Below, one piece after another: positions 11,985 through 24,359 of a DNA stretch of 64,000 bases. Location: assembly GCA_036768485.1 (NCBI GenBank), contig JAVLUZ010000698.1, positions 242,701 through 306,700 on the forward strand. Direction: 5' to 3'. The DNA is from Mermis nigrescens (lineage: Eukaryota; Nematoda; Enoplea; Mermithida; Mermithidae). The notes under the pieces were generated by a model, which ran no database searches, was not told the DNA's origin, and saw only the letters and a program-made list of their open reading frames with translations. The translations under genes were made by a program, and so were the position numbers. The number at the start of each line of letters is the position of its first letter. The first letter of the stretch is position 1.

Positions 11985-12390
11985 ACACATAAAGGGGTTG
12001 GGGGTATAAACCTCGCTGAAGGGTCCCGGTCAGCCAGGCAGGTATATACTGTCTGGCGATTTTGAGTTGACGGAACATTTTCGCATCATGTTTGAGGTCA
12101 GAAGCAGAAAAATGTCAAAAATTTTCCGACGCCTCGCCGCCGGATTAGTAGCATAATTTAAAAGGCGCCCAAAATTGGTCTATTTGTGTATTTTTGGTGT
12201 TAAAGGAGATATAATTCAGTTAAAATGGATTGAAAATGCTTCAAAAATGTGATTTTACCAGGAAAAAACTTTTTTGACTATGTCGGTCGTTTAAACAGCC
12301 AATAAATCGCGAATGTTAAATTTACTGTTTTTGATTTCTGGGATTTTAACCCACCCGCTCCTGTCGACCCTGACCTTGTGCACCAGTGTT
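11985..12390. repeat. Dispersed repeat (TACTGTCYGGCGATTTTGAG family)
   Basis: Contains a G-rich start, then a CAGGYAxxTACTGTCYGGCGATTTTGAGYTGA core, and ends near CCTGACCTTGTGCACC. Two further copies in the same orientation lie at 32,748-33,065 and 41,150-41,520. No coding potential. Confidence 0.65.
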
Positions 12391-12544
12391 TGACGCACAG
12401 TATTTGATATTTGGCAAAAACTTGCCAGAAGTACGAAGAGCTTTCGGGGCCGCATTCGTATATGAACAAAGTTTTTGGTGATAAAAGCTTTTAAAATGTC
12501 TTAAATTTTCGGCGTGCGCATGGGCGGATATACGGGGTAGACTT

Positions 12545-12825
12545 CTCTCCATTGGCTAAAAATAATTGGTGGGTGGATATGTAATTTGCAATGATTTTGG
12601 ACATTCAGTGATCATAATTTCTCTAATTTATCCGGTGCTTCGCGTCGATAATATAATCATGTCATTTATTTACTTCCTTATAAGCCCAGACAGAAATCAT
12701 ATTTTTGCTAAGAGAATAGGTTTTAAAACGAGTTCAAGAGCAGAAACAGCCTTTTTAACATGGTTTTCTTTTATGTTAAAGTATATCTTTAAGAAATTTT
12801 CGACGTTCCACGTCAAATCAGTGTT

Positions 12826-12840
<15 letters not shown>
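12545..12840. repeat. Copy of the CAGGGGCGTATTTA-related element, end missing
   Basis: GGATATGTAATTTGCAATGATTTTGGACATTCAG onward parallels 9,240-9,480, including the TTTTAAAACRARTTCAASAGCAGAAACAG block. It ends where the TGTACA-family sequence begins. Confidence 0.5.
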
Positions 12841-13815
<975 letters not shown>

Positions 13816-14299
13816 GCGTTAAATGCTAAAAATACAGGAGAAAGAGCTAAAATTCAAGCTTCTAAACGTTCTTCCTCTTTTGTTTCATAAATTTTCTGGC
13901 ACTTCGCGCCACATTTTCGCTAACATGAGAAATTTAATGATTTTTCTTTCATTAAGGAGGTCACAAATCCGACTTTGAAACGTTAAATATGTCAAAATAT
14001 TCGCGGTAAGCTAAGCGTCGTATCGACAAATTTGTTTTATTTTTATTGGCAGATACCTAGAAATTGACTACAGTCAGTAAACTACAAGAGGTAAAAAACG
14101 CAATTTTATTACACATAACGCATTGCTCTACCATATATTACACTAAGATTTTTAGTTATCTATGTACAAAACATACAAAGATTTTTGCGTACCTACTGTC
14201 TTTGTGCAATTAGTTTTTCCATTCCATTGTTCTGTGTCAGCTATCGTCAAGATATTACAAAAATGATCTATTGCTCGATTAGATTATTAATTAACTATA
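13816..14299. other. Intergenic, no gene seen
   Basis: AT-rich sequence with a fragment of repeat around 13,900 (CACTTCGCGCCACATTTTCG). No credible open frame. Confidence 0.4.
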
Positions 14300-14498
14300 C
14301 ATGCACGGTTTGGGTATTTGGGGGGGGGGTTGAAATCATAAAGTGCCTTTTTTGTACCCAAAAATGGTAGGTACGCGTCAAAAACATCGTTTTCAGCGTT
14401 TTTGACGATGCTCGATCCTTCTAGAGCATAGAATCAGAAAAAAATTTCGAAAAAAATCATAACAGTCGGAACAAATTGGACAAAATATAGTCAAAACC

Positions 14499-14943
14499 AC
14501 GGTTTTATTGTATTCGGCAAAGATTTTTTCCGATAGACAAAAACTTTTCGGAACCGTCTTTGTAAATGTACAAAGATTTTTGGGAAGACAAAAACTGTAA
14601 AAAGAGTCTAAAATTCCTAAAAATTTTCGGCGCTTTGCGCCGAAATGAGTAATTGTTTGTTCTAATTCTCTTTATAATGACAGAAATTGCATTTAGAAAG
14701 CAAAAATACCAGATTTTTCGGCGCTTCGCGCCGTTTTGAGACAATTATCAGTATTTTTTGATATCAGAAACCCAAAAATTGGCTAAAAAACTCTACCAAA
14801 GGTCGAAAAACCCTGTTTTACCACACCGAAAACGCTACTATACCATATAATAGCACCCAAAAATTTGCATGTACAAAATGTACAAAGACTTTTGGAGACC
14901 ATCTTTGTACAGGCACGAAGGGACCTTGCACAAAAAACACTGA
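14499..14943 (-). mobile_element. 445-bp TGTACA MITE with TSD TCAAAACC
   Basis: Inserted in the CATACATG-family repeat. TCAAAACC is present at 14,491-14,498 and 14,944-14,951, while related unoccupied copies have a single TCAAAAAC-type site. Its ends form an imperfect inverted repeat (CGGTTTTATTGTA on the left; CAGTGTTTTTTGTGCA as the inverse of the right). The same 445-bp length is found for 24,969-25,413. The 8-bp duplication fits the hAT superfamily. It contains one perfect GGCGCTTCGCGCC hairpin (14,720-14,732) and one imperfect one. Confidence 0.88.
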
Positions 14944-15080
14944 TCAAAACCTGAGTATAATGGCGCGAAGCGACGAAAAATTGGGCGCTTTCAAGCAAAT
15001 AAATGATCAAAAACGCTAAACAAGCATCTTTTCTACAAATTTTCAGAAAATTTTTCGGAACTCTAAAAAAAATCAACAAT

Positions 15081-15195
15081 CCTGGGGGGGGTTAAAACAA
15101 ATTTTTGCGGGGGGGGGGTTAAAGAAATTTTTGCGAGGGGGGGGGTTAAAAAATTTCTGCGGGGGGGGGTGAGAATTTTAGGGGGGGGGGGGTTG
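15081..15195. repeat. Tandem G-run units (potential G-quadruplex)
   Basis: Five units of roughly 35 bp or less, each with 8-12 consecutive G followed by TTAAARAAATTTTTGC-like sequence. This is a local amplification inside the CATACATG-family repeat, whose other copies hold one or two such units. Confidence 0.85.
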
Positions 15196-15225
15196 GAAAC
15201 TCTCAAACCCTCTTTAGATCATGTA

Positions 15226-17092
15226 TGGTTGTAACTCTTGCTTAGGTATACCTGTCTTTAATTTGGATTATCATTTTTCCTGCTCCTTTTTTGTCGAAAC
15301 GCTGTTGATACTTAACTGTCCATATTATTAGACTAGAATTAATCTGCAACATTCTTTTCGTTGTATGCAAATTGCAAATCGTGTTATTCCCATCTTTTAC
15401 GGGCGTTTCCGATTAAATTTGTTGCTCCAGTTAGATTAGGCAAACTAGTTCTAACGAGTCTCACTATGCGCTATTCTTATAAATGGAACAGGTTGATCAC
15501 TGTGTATTGAATTTAGAAATTTACTTTGTGTGATTGTAATTTTTGTCTGGTTTGTGTAAATGGTTTGTGCGGAGTAAATAACGTGTCAAGGAAATAGTTA
15601 TTACCATTTGCTTAAAAAATTGTCCTTTCTTTTTAAGATATGCAATTTACACTATATTAGACAATTAGCGATGTCGAAAAATTACGAATAATCGTTTCGG
15701 GATACGTTTTTTGGTATCGTTCGTAAATAATTTTGATGTGATACTTTCAGTTTGGTAATTTGTAATTATTTATTTAATTATTTAAACGGTAATTTGAGTT
15801 TGTTACATAAATATGTTGCGTTGGTGATTATAGCTCATATTTGCTATCTTCGTCTTATTTCGTTTTTGAAGCAGCTATAAAGTTAACTTCATCTATTTCT
15901 TACCGACCTGAGCAAGTTAAACTTGCTTCTATTGTCAGGTAATTTATGGAGTATCATTATATCGTTGTAGAATTAAGAACTTTGGTCGCGTGCGCATCCA
16001 TAAATGCACATGATGGTCGCTTTGGGAGGAGTAAGCCCGAAATAGGGGTCAATGTGCAAGGAGTCTTTTCGACCGAAAGCGGTCTTTAAAATTATGAGGT
16101 ATAGACGTTAAAATATCAAAACTACCATAAGAGACCGTTTCTGATCGATTTCTATTACATTCAAAAATTTTTTATTTCGTTCGTTTTTAGCCTTAATCCT
16201 GTTTTAAATTTTTTCCGTATAATTTTCCCAATTGTCGTTCTCGGGTCTAGACCAGACATGCACGTGGGCACATGGGGTTTATGGGGTCTACAGCAGACTT
16301 CTCACTCAGAATGGAAAAATGGAAAATTTTCTGGGGAAAAATGAGGTAAAACGAAGGCCAAAATGGAGGAAATTTGAAAATTTTGTCTAAAATGTTTTAA
16401 ACGTACCATAAAGTGTGTAAAAACGTAGTTTTTATGCTATAATACCTTTTATACCAGTTTCTGAGGTCATTTTGGCCCCCAAAATAACTCGATTTTCACT
16501 CCTTCCCATACCGGTTGACTTCTCATATCGGCCATAATGTGCATCTATGATCTAGACTCTCTAAACCCCAAGTGCATATCGTGTTTAACGCCCCTCCCCA
16601 AATCACCTACATGCATCGATTTAGGGAACTCGCTTTTTATTGAGCGATCAAACAAAGCATGCGATCAAATGAAGCATTTGTTTTAGTGGCCTTGGCGGGT
16701 GAAATTGTAAAAAAGACAACCCACACTGTTGCTAAAAACAAGGCAAAACGGCTAAAAACTTACAGAAATTAAAATTTTCTATAAATCTGCATAACGTGGT
16801 CTACAAATCGAACTTAAAATAATTTTCAATGCTAATTTTACTGGACAAAGCTTAAAATCGTATTTTCTGCACCTATCTGATCATAGTTCTTATCGGACAT
16901 GCACGTGGGAGCTTTGGGGCCTAAACCAGACATGCCTAACATGAGAATTCTCGGGGATAAAACCAACATTTTTTCATATTTTGAAACGTAATATAGTCAA
17001 AAAATGAGTATATGGCGCGATGCGCCGAAATGGACAGTTTTGAGCCAGAACTTTTGGGCCAAAAGATCGCTGAAAGTGCTTAAAACACCACC
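15226..17092. other. Intergenic, no gene seen
   Basis: AT-rich to 16,240. From 16,240 to 17,050 there are fragments of the ...GACATGCACGTGGG... repeat type (16,255 and 16,898) and a GGCGCGATGCGCC variant hairpin (17,016). No credible coding frame. Confidence 0.4.
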
Positions 17093-17100
17093 ATTCCTAC

Positions 17101-18065
17101 TAGAGCTGTGCCGGGCCAGTGTTAGAATTGATCATAATGTAGAAAATTGATAATGTTTTGGGCAGATTTACCTCCAAGCTCAATTTCAAGCAACACCACA
17201 CATCTTGCTAATTCAAATCTTTATTTTATTATGTCAGGTTGGTGTAAATTTCTAGTTAATAATCAAAATTGACATATTTTGAATTGCAATTCATATAGCC
17301 GAGCTTTCCAGCTTGCTTGGTAGCAGACAGCTACGTCTATCAGATTGAAATAGAATAATAAGCCTAAAAAAGTGCGAAGTAAAGCTCATTGAAAAACGCA
17401 TCCAAGTCAGAGGAGCTAAATCCATATATACATGGGCAGCTCGGAAATTCTGGGGTTCCAAAACTTTTCGAAGTCAAAAAGTGCCTGAAAATATATGGTA
17501 GGGCGAAAAACACCGTTTTCTTGCGTTTCTCAATAAGAGCTATCCATTAGCATCAAAAAATCGCAGAAAAACAAAAAACTCTGAAAATTAATTTCTGGGG
17601 CGTCTAGCAGATTTTTTTTTTGGGGGGGGAGAGTGTGAATTCTGGGGGTCTAGACTTTAGGTGGGCAGCACCGAAATTTTGGGAGTGTGAAAAAATTTCT
17701 GGGGGGTGGTGGTGAAAAACACCATTTTCCGACGTTTCTCGTCGAGCACTATCCAATGGCATCAAAAAATCGCTAAAAAGCAAAAAATTTCGAAAATTGA
17801 ATTCTGGGGGGTATTCCAACTTCTGGGGGTGCATACCCCTAACCCCCACGCCCACGTCCCAAGCCCCCCGATGCCCGTGTTCTGTTATATCTTGTAATCC
17901 CAACAAATATTAACGCTTGACTCGCATATCTACTAGCAAGAACATATATATACATAGGTATAAGGGGTAGGGTAGGGTCGTACATATGAACACAGTAAAG
18001 CACGCTTTTCTTGGCCCCGGCCAGGCCCCGGCCCCGGTAAAAAAGGCGGCCCCGGCACAGCTCTA
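17101..18065. mobile_element. hAT-like element with CCCCGG ends, TSD ATTCCTAC
   Basis: Starts TAGAGCTGTGCCGGGCC and ends GGCCCCGGCACAGCTCTA (terminal inverted repeat 17 bp, nearly perfect). ATTCCTAC flanks it at 17,093-17,100 and 18,066-18,073. A second copy with the same ends is at 47,014-48,093. The interior carries a nested 261-bp-family fragment (17,657-17,861) and a (CCCCGG)-rich tail at 18,018-18,055. There is no transposase, so it is non-autonomous. The 8-bp duplication and TAGAG/CTCTA ends suggest hAT. Confidence 0.88.
17657..17861 (-). mobile_element. 261-bp-family MITE, inverted, nested
   Basis: Reads TAGGTGGGCAGCACC at the left and CCCCCACGCCCACGT at the right, the inverse of the family consensus. 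It sits within the hAT-like element 17,101-18,065. The boundary at 17,647-17,656 matches the occupied site near 43,014, which shows that the host segment (17,385-17,720) is itself a repeat. Confidence 0.7.
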
Positions 18066-18404
18066 ATTCCTACGATGTTTTTTGAAAATCAAAATTTCTG
18101 GGGCAGGGGGTGAAAAATTTCTTGGACAAGAGGGAAAACCTCTGAGGGTTGAAACCTTACGAACCTCCCTAAATTCTGTATGGTCTACTAGAACCATAAA
18201 CTGCAAAAATGGTAAATAGTTGAGGAAAATGAAGCAAAGTGAAGGCTAAAAACAATGAAAATCAAAATTTTACTTCAAAAATGCTTAAAAGTGACGAGAA
18301 CTGTAGATTAACATAGTTTTAACGCAATTTTAGCGTTTATACCAGTTTTTAAAGTCATTTTGATACAAAAGCTTACTATTTGATGTCCAGACCGGCTGAC
18401 TTAT

Positions 18405-18745
18405 GATCTGGGGGCTTAGGTTTTCAACCCCCCCCGCAAAAAAATTTTCACTTCCCTCCAAAAATATTTTCATACCACTAGAATTACCATTTTTCAGAAA
18501 AGTGGTAGAAAACGTGTTGATTTAAGCGTTTTTAGCGATCTCTAAGTTTAAACGTGTTAATTTTTTCACAGTTTTGTTTAATTTGATTGAGTTCTTCTGA
18601 TAACTTTTTCGTTTTTTATCGTCTAGAATGGAAAAACATCAGAAACGCCGATAAATAATGTTTTTGATGCATGTGTGCCATTTTTGAGCCCAGAAAAGGA
18701 AATTTAGAAAAAATTTGGTTTAGCCCCCAGAATTTCCATGCTGTG
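18405..18745 (-). mobile_element. CATACATG-family repeat, inverted copy
   Basis: TGATCTGGGGG and AACCCCCCCCGC at the left, TTTTTATCGTCTAGAATGG in the middle and a CAGAATTTCCATGC end. The order is inverted relative to 44,700-45,120. No coding sequence. Confidence 0.6.
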
Positions 18746-20424
18746 CTGCATGTGTGATCTGAGACTGACCCACTAAAACGCACCAATCATGCTGTGCAGC
18801 TGCGGCGCCATCTGTCCATTTAGCAAAAACAATTTCGCTGTTTTTTCGGACTTATTCATATTTAGGAGACTTTTGAAATTATTATGGATCCATTCTGCGT
18901 TTTGGAGCGTTGCTATCTCACTGGCGCCTTAACGGGTATCTGTATAGAAATATTGTTTCTATATATGTGATTTCTGCATTTAGTACGAAAAATGTCACCT
19001 AACGTTGGGAGATCGGCCGTTATTGAATTGCTCTCTTGTCCTATTCCTTTCCCATGCTTGTTTTGTTGTGTTCAATAAACGATTCTGAATTGGACATAGC
19101 CATACATGGTTGTGGGGTTTGGGGTTAACACCCCGCGCCCCCCATAGAATCCGGTAGACCCTCCACAAATCGATAGTCTCCTAGAATTGAATTTTGGGCG
19201 TTTTTTGGGATTTTTGTTGGTTTTACACCACCCAGACCCCAGAATTACGCTGCTGCCCATGTATGGACATAGCCCCTCAGTTTTGCCTTTCATTTCAAAA
19301 CGCATAATTTGCGATCCCTTCGCTCATAGAACGAATTTCACCACATTGTACATGCAGGACACGTATCAGTCTCGTGCATCGTTTGTGATTTAATGTAAAA
19401 CTGACAATGTATTACCTAATCAACTTTCGTTGCGAAATGCATTAGATTTTATTCGTTGCATAACTTGTAAAAAACGATGCACGACTTATAAAAGCCTTCG
19501 CTTTATTTCTGCGATAAATGTGTACAATACTTTGAACTTTGCGAGAACATTGACACAATTTTTTATGCAATTTGCGTGAATCACTCACTATTCTTCGCTA
19601 TGCCTGGCGAATTTGCGACAGGCGTATCTCGTTACGCGCAGCGTCTATTCTACACTGCGTTTGTTTCTGATACATTGCTGGGCGGCGGACACTTTGGCCA
19701 TCTTAATTTCTATCTTTATTTTTCAACATTAATTATTTTGGGTTTTGTTCTTGTACTCTTATTTGCATTTTTGTCCGCCACATGTCCATCATTGTATTTA
19801 CAAGAAATCGCTGTTTTATTTTTTATTGTATAAACACGTTTGTGCATTTGCTTTTTTCGGAGTGCTTAAATCTGGCATATTAACGTTGTGTCTTGATGGG
19901 CAGTGCAGCAGCTCACTTGGTTAAAATTGATTGGTTTGGAATTCGTAGAATTGCGCTTGAACTTGCTGAAGATTTTCTGTACATTTGTAGTATATTTCAA
20001 ATAATGTTTGCTTAGCCTGAAAATTTTTCTGAGTCAACTAGTACATAGTGCGAGGCGAACGTTTTACGTTTTGTATGACGTGCGTAGTACAAACGAACAT
20101 TTGGGACACGGCCTTCTAGTCTTTTGAGCGTTGTTACATATCTGTATGTAAAACATAATATAATATTATAAATTGCCTGTACGGAATGAAATGACTTCTT
20201 TTCATTTTGTACTTTCTACGGTCGGGTAAAATGATTTTTCAGCATGATTTATGACTGCTATCTTATATTGCTGAAGTCAATGCTCAAATGTTGGATTGCC
20301 AAATTAAGTCTCGTTTTTAATCATATTTGTATACCATTTTATTCTTCGACTACCTACGTAATATGCCCGTAATATAAATAAATGCAGATGTAACCTGAAC
20401 AAATTACCAGATTACAAGGCTGTT

Positions 20425-20429
<5 letters not shown>
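18746..20429. other. Intergenic, no gene seen
   Basis: Mostly AT-rich unique sequence with a fragment of G/C-run repeat at 19,090-19,265. An 85-codon frame (19,576-19,833) encodes a hydrophobic stretch but begins without ATG and has no recognisable domain. Confidence 0.4.

Positions 20430-20513
<84 letters not shown>
20430..20513. repeat. (TA)n microsatellite
   Basis: About 84 bp of uninterrupted TA dinucleotide repeat. No adjacent element end was recognised here, unlike the tracts at 45,598-52,109. Confidence 0.95.
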
Positions 20514-20516
<3 letters not shown>

Positions 20517-21419
20517 ATGTATTGACGCTGCTTAATCTGAATTCCATTTTTGTGGGGTGTGAATGATTTAAAGCGTGGGGCTTTGATGATTTAACGCCTT
20601 ACTTTCCCTTTTCTACGGTTTGTTTTCGAGCGATTATTTGACTAAAACTAATGCTTTTTCTGCAAATATACATGCTATATTATATAAGTTGAACTTAAAA
20701 CCTTTAAATTGAATTTCTTTTTTTGAGCCGCTTGTTTAATGTAGAATCAGATTATTTCTTTATTTTACTTTGAAGCGTATCCTACTCTTGAAACGAAGGC
20801 TCAGGTAAAACAGCCTAATTTTACGATAGCATCCTTTCCCTTCAAGAAAAATCATTGGAAGATGCTTGTTATCTTTAAAATAGTATACATGCAACAGAGC
20901 TTATTTCCTTCGCAAGCTCAAGGTCATGGACAGCTGTTATCAGGTAGGCAAAAAGTCAACGTCATGGCATGTCAGAGCAAAGTATAGTGTTTTATGGAAA
21001 TATAAAGATTGACACAGGCAGATTAGTATTAAGGGGCGGGTTTGGCTGCTCCCTCCCTTGGCCGGAGAATTTTTTTGGAAAGTAAGATAATGCACGGAAA
21101 GATAGAAAAACTGCGTTTTTGCCATAAGATCTATAAATTTTCGCTCGGCACACGTAAAGTATTTTTCATAATTTTGTTGCAGGCGCGACGAAAAGACGAC
21201 GCTTTTACAGTCTATTGAAAGACAGAGATACTCTTTTTCGAGAAGTTCAAATTTTGTGATCCTAATGGATAGAGCGTGTAAAAACCCTTGTGGAGGCAAA
21301 ACTCTTTCTATTTTTTGCCCTGACGCAAATGAAATTTTTGAAAATGGGGCAAGCATTGTACGCTGAGTGCACAAACATAAGTTTTTTTGCAGACGGACCC
21401 CATTTTTCTCTATCAACAC
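20514..21419. other. Intergenic, no convincing gene
   Basis: A 159-codon open frame lies on the minus strand (20,940-21,419), but its composition is ordinary for translated AT-rich DNA and no domain is visible. The + strand between 21,034 and 21,070 has the G/C-rich style of the dispersed repeats. Confidence 0.35.
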
Positions 21420-22855
21420 TAGTGCTGCACACTTTGCAAATTATACTACCCGGGTACTCGGCTATTTCATTACCCGGGTACCCGAATAATTCGGGTTACC
21501 AGCGTAGGACCTTAGATGGAAGATAATGCAGTAAACATCGTTTATTTACGGTTGACAGTGAGATCTAGATAAAAGTGATATCTAAGCAGTAAAATTATTG
21601 AAAAACTAATGCAACATTAAATAGAATTTAGGCTTTAATCTGAAGAATCCGTATGTATTTAATAAAATTTAAGTCATTTTCATAGTTCAAAGCGGAAAAT
21701 TGTGAAGTAATCCAGAGATATGGTATGCTGAATGCAGTAAATTGCCTTTTTGTCATTTTTCTGTATTAATCTAATCAAGAGCCTGAAACAAATGAAGTTG
21801 CTAGGTACTTCAATTTCAGTGATAATCCATAGCAATCAGAATACGATTTATTCATCAATGAATATATATTTGTTTCATCACCTTACATTATATGCATATT
21901 GGGCAAAAGAAATTTTCATATTTCTAATCATTTGAGTCACTGTCAATAGCGGCTGAGACTGTTACATCTTCCTGCAGCATTTCAGCCACTTCTTCCGATT
22001 CATCCGATGACGAAGACAAGTCACATTTCAAGCTACTGTTCATTAATTTGCTTCTTTGAGATTTTCGTGTAATAATATAATTGCTAATAAATAGTTGATT
22101 TAACAAACTGACTTTGTCCAGACAGGAGCTTTGAATTTTTAAAAACCCTGATTAAAAATAAATCTTAGTGACTGATTGATTGAGCAAACGGTTTAAAAGA
22201 ATTTTCTAAAAAAACAAATTTCATAGTAATCATTTATATGATTTAGGTTTTGTATCTTCATTGCGTCATTGAAACATTTGAAGCAGGAAAGCACATTGAC
22301 GAAAAGCAATTTTGAAATCAGCGGGAAATGAAAATTTATTCAAAAACAAGTCTATCTGGAGCTGACTGCATTTGGAACATCGATAGGCTTTGAACCAGGT
22401 CTAACTAAATAGTTTCGCGCACTATGTGAATAAAAGTTGCAGTTTAAATTTATATAATGGTCACAAAAGTAAATGCAATAGAAAAAAAGCGTCGCTAGCA
22501 AATAATTTCTTTTTTAAATTTGTTTACGATAGAGAATATGAAGAATTCGGCACAAATGAAATAATGAAACTAAAGAGCTGAATAATGGAATTTGCGTAGA
22601 CCGTATGCGCGATATATTGTGGCAATAGGAAAGATTAACAGACTCGCTTATTTTACATTTTACGGTTGATTATATCAAATCACATTTACATTGTGATTCA
22701 GTCGCACTTTAGAAGCAATATGTTTCTAGATTTCTAATTCAATTCTTAGCACATATTGCATAACTGCAGTGCTAATTTTCCATTTTATATTAGGGGATTC
22801 GGGTACCCGGGTATACCCCGGGTATTAAAATTATTTTCTACCGGGTACTCGGGTA
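21420..22855. mobile_element. Element with CCCGGGTA inverted ends
   Basis: The left end reads TAGTGCTGCAC, then ACCCGGGTACTCGG and ACCCGGGTACCCGAAT. The right end holds the inverse (ATTCGGGTACCCGGGTATACC ... CCGGGTACTCGGGTACCCGCGTG). A truncated relative at 61,990-62,030 starts TAGAGCTGCACGCGGG, so the family terminus is TAGWGCTGCAC. This resembles the TAGAGCTGTGCC end of 17,101-18,065. The 1.3-kb AT-rich interior shows no transposase. The right end appears trimmed by a few bases. Confidence 0.7.
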
Positions 22856-24129
22856 CCCGCGTGATTTTCTTGCTAGTAAAATGACGGAAATGATCAAACC
22901 AGCCTAGATAAAATGATTTTGTGGTAAGGCCGCATTTTTTAGCGTTTCAGTCTATGAACCGTGTGTTATGCATTTCTAAATTAAAATGGCTAGCAAAAAC
23001 GTTTTTGAGTGCTGAAAATCACGCGTTTTGTAACTATTTGATCCATTCCTGCTTTTTCTGTTTTCATTCCCCTGAATTGTCATATACCGAAGATGGAAGG
23101 ATGAAAAGTGTCTTCAACCAGTTTCTACGTGTTGCATTCGTGAGGAAATTGGAAGTGAGTTTGAAGTGGCCTATAGTCAGTTCGAAAGTCAATTTTATCG
23201 TCGCTAACGGTCTAGGAGTTTCAGTTTCGTTGGAGTTCTTACTACTGACAATTTTTATACAGTTTCTCAGTTGCGTATGGTGATGTTATTATATGATAGA
23301 AACTTATCACTTACCCTTATGCAATTTTTTGTTCCTTACTGTATCATGCACTTACGACGTAATCTTAGTCAAGTCCTGACGTTATGCAAATGCCGCTAAT
23401 TGTTTTACGCCTTGTCCTCAATCATTTATAATACATGCTAAATTTAGGTGAAGGTAGGTACATATTTTTGCCGTTCTTGAAATCTTAGAAGCAACGACGA
23501 TTCGAGAATTTAGAAATTATCCATTCTTTGGATATTAAGTCCTCCGAATCTAAACCCGGAGCACCTGAATTTGTGCCTGCTTTTGTAGCGGTGAATGTCT
23601 GTCGCCTTTTAATTTACAAGTCACGTATTTCAGAGCGTTCTTAAATAATGGCACGATTATATTTCTTTCAATGCATGTACAAACTTTGAAGATTTTTTCG
23701 CTTATGTTCACCATATTTTTTTCGAATAGCAAGATTAGTCTACATTTTTAATTCTTATACAATCAAATCCGTTTGAAGCTAGTGCATCACTTGCAAGCGA
23801 TTTATAGTAGGTACACAAAACAGTGGCTAGAAAAATTTAAGTCAGAAGGTAAGTTTCCTTCGTTGTCTACGTCTTAACACATTTATGGGATCGATACTTC
23901 GAGTTTGTGTACAATTTATTCACTTCAGCATAATTGATATACTTCGAGTTGTGAACGATTCGTTTGCAATGGCTTTTTGCGTCGTTAGTATTCGCAAAAT
24001 TTTTCTAGTAGATCGAAGCGAAAATTCAGGGTCTCCAAGCGCCGCGCTAAATCTTAATTTAAAATTCAAGTCATTCTTCTCTTTCGATTTTGTCACAAGA
24101 TTCGAACAAAGTTTTTCTCTGTCCTATTC
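22856..24129. other. Intergenic, no gene seen
   Basis: AT-rich. A 120-codon frame at 22,921-23,283 starts at GTG and shows no domain. Nothing else recognised. Confidence 0.4.
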
Positions 24130-24300
24130 AGGCCCGACGCCCGTATCCTGGATTCGGCCGAGGGGGGAAGGGCGGCGGACTTGACATAAATTGGTCTATA
24201 TCTCGTAAAATGTGTTGGGATAGCTTGCAAAAGCCGCATTTTCCGACGTTTTTCGACATGTCCATTAGATCCATTAGGATCATAAACTTTGATGTCGAGA
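24130..24300. repeat. Fragment of the CAGG...CCTG 376-bp element
   Basis: CAGGCCCGACGCCCGTATCC, then the GACxxxACATAAATTGGTC and AAAGCCGCATTTTCCGACG blocks. It parallels 34,369-34,500, the left half of the complete copy at 34,369-34,744. The right half is absent. Confidence 0.65.
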
Positions 24301-24359
24301 AAAATCTTTGACTTTAATTACAAAGCTAATCATTGATTTCAAAAAAATTTAGTTGCGTG

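Larger units (their letters stand above)
14300..15225 (+). mobile_element. CATACATG-family repeat, split by a nested MITE
   Basis: The left part (14,300-14,498) has AAGTGCCTTTTTTGTACCC, the ACGCGTCAAAAAC block and TTCTAGAGCATA. The right part (14,944-15,225) continues with GAGTATAATGGCGCGAAGCG and ends in G-rich units and GATCATGTATGG. Undisrupted relatives at 40,505-40,800 and 44,700-45,120 show that the two parts are one element. No coding sequence. Confidence 0.75.

Noticed and set aside
20940..21419. 159-codon minus-strand frame
   Set aside because: No domain, ordinary AT-rich composition, adjacent to repeat-like G/C blocks, no splice or homologue support.
22921..23283. 120-codon plus-strand frame
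   Set aside because: Starts at GTG, no domain, no composition shift from surroundings.
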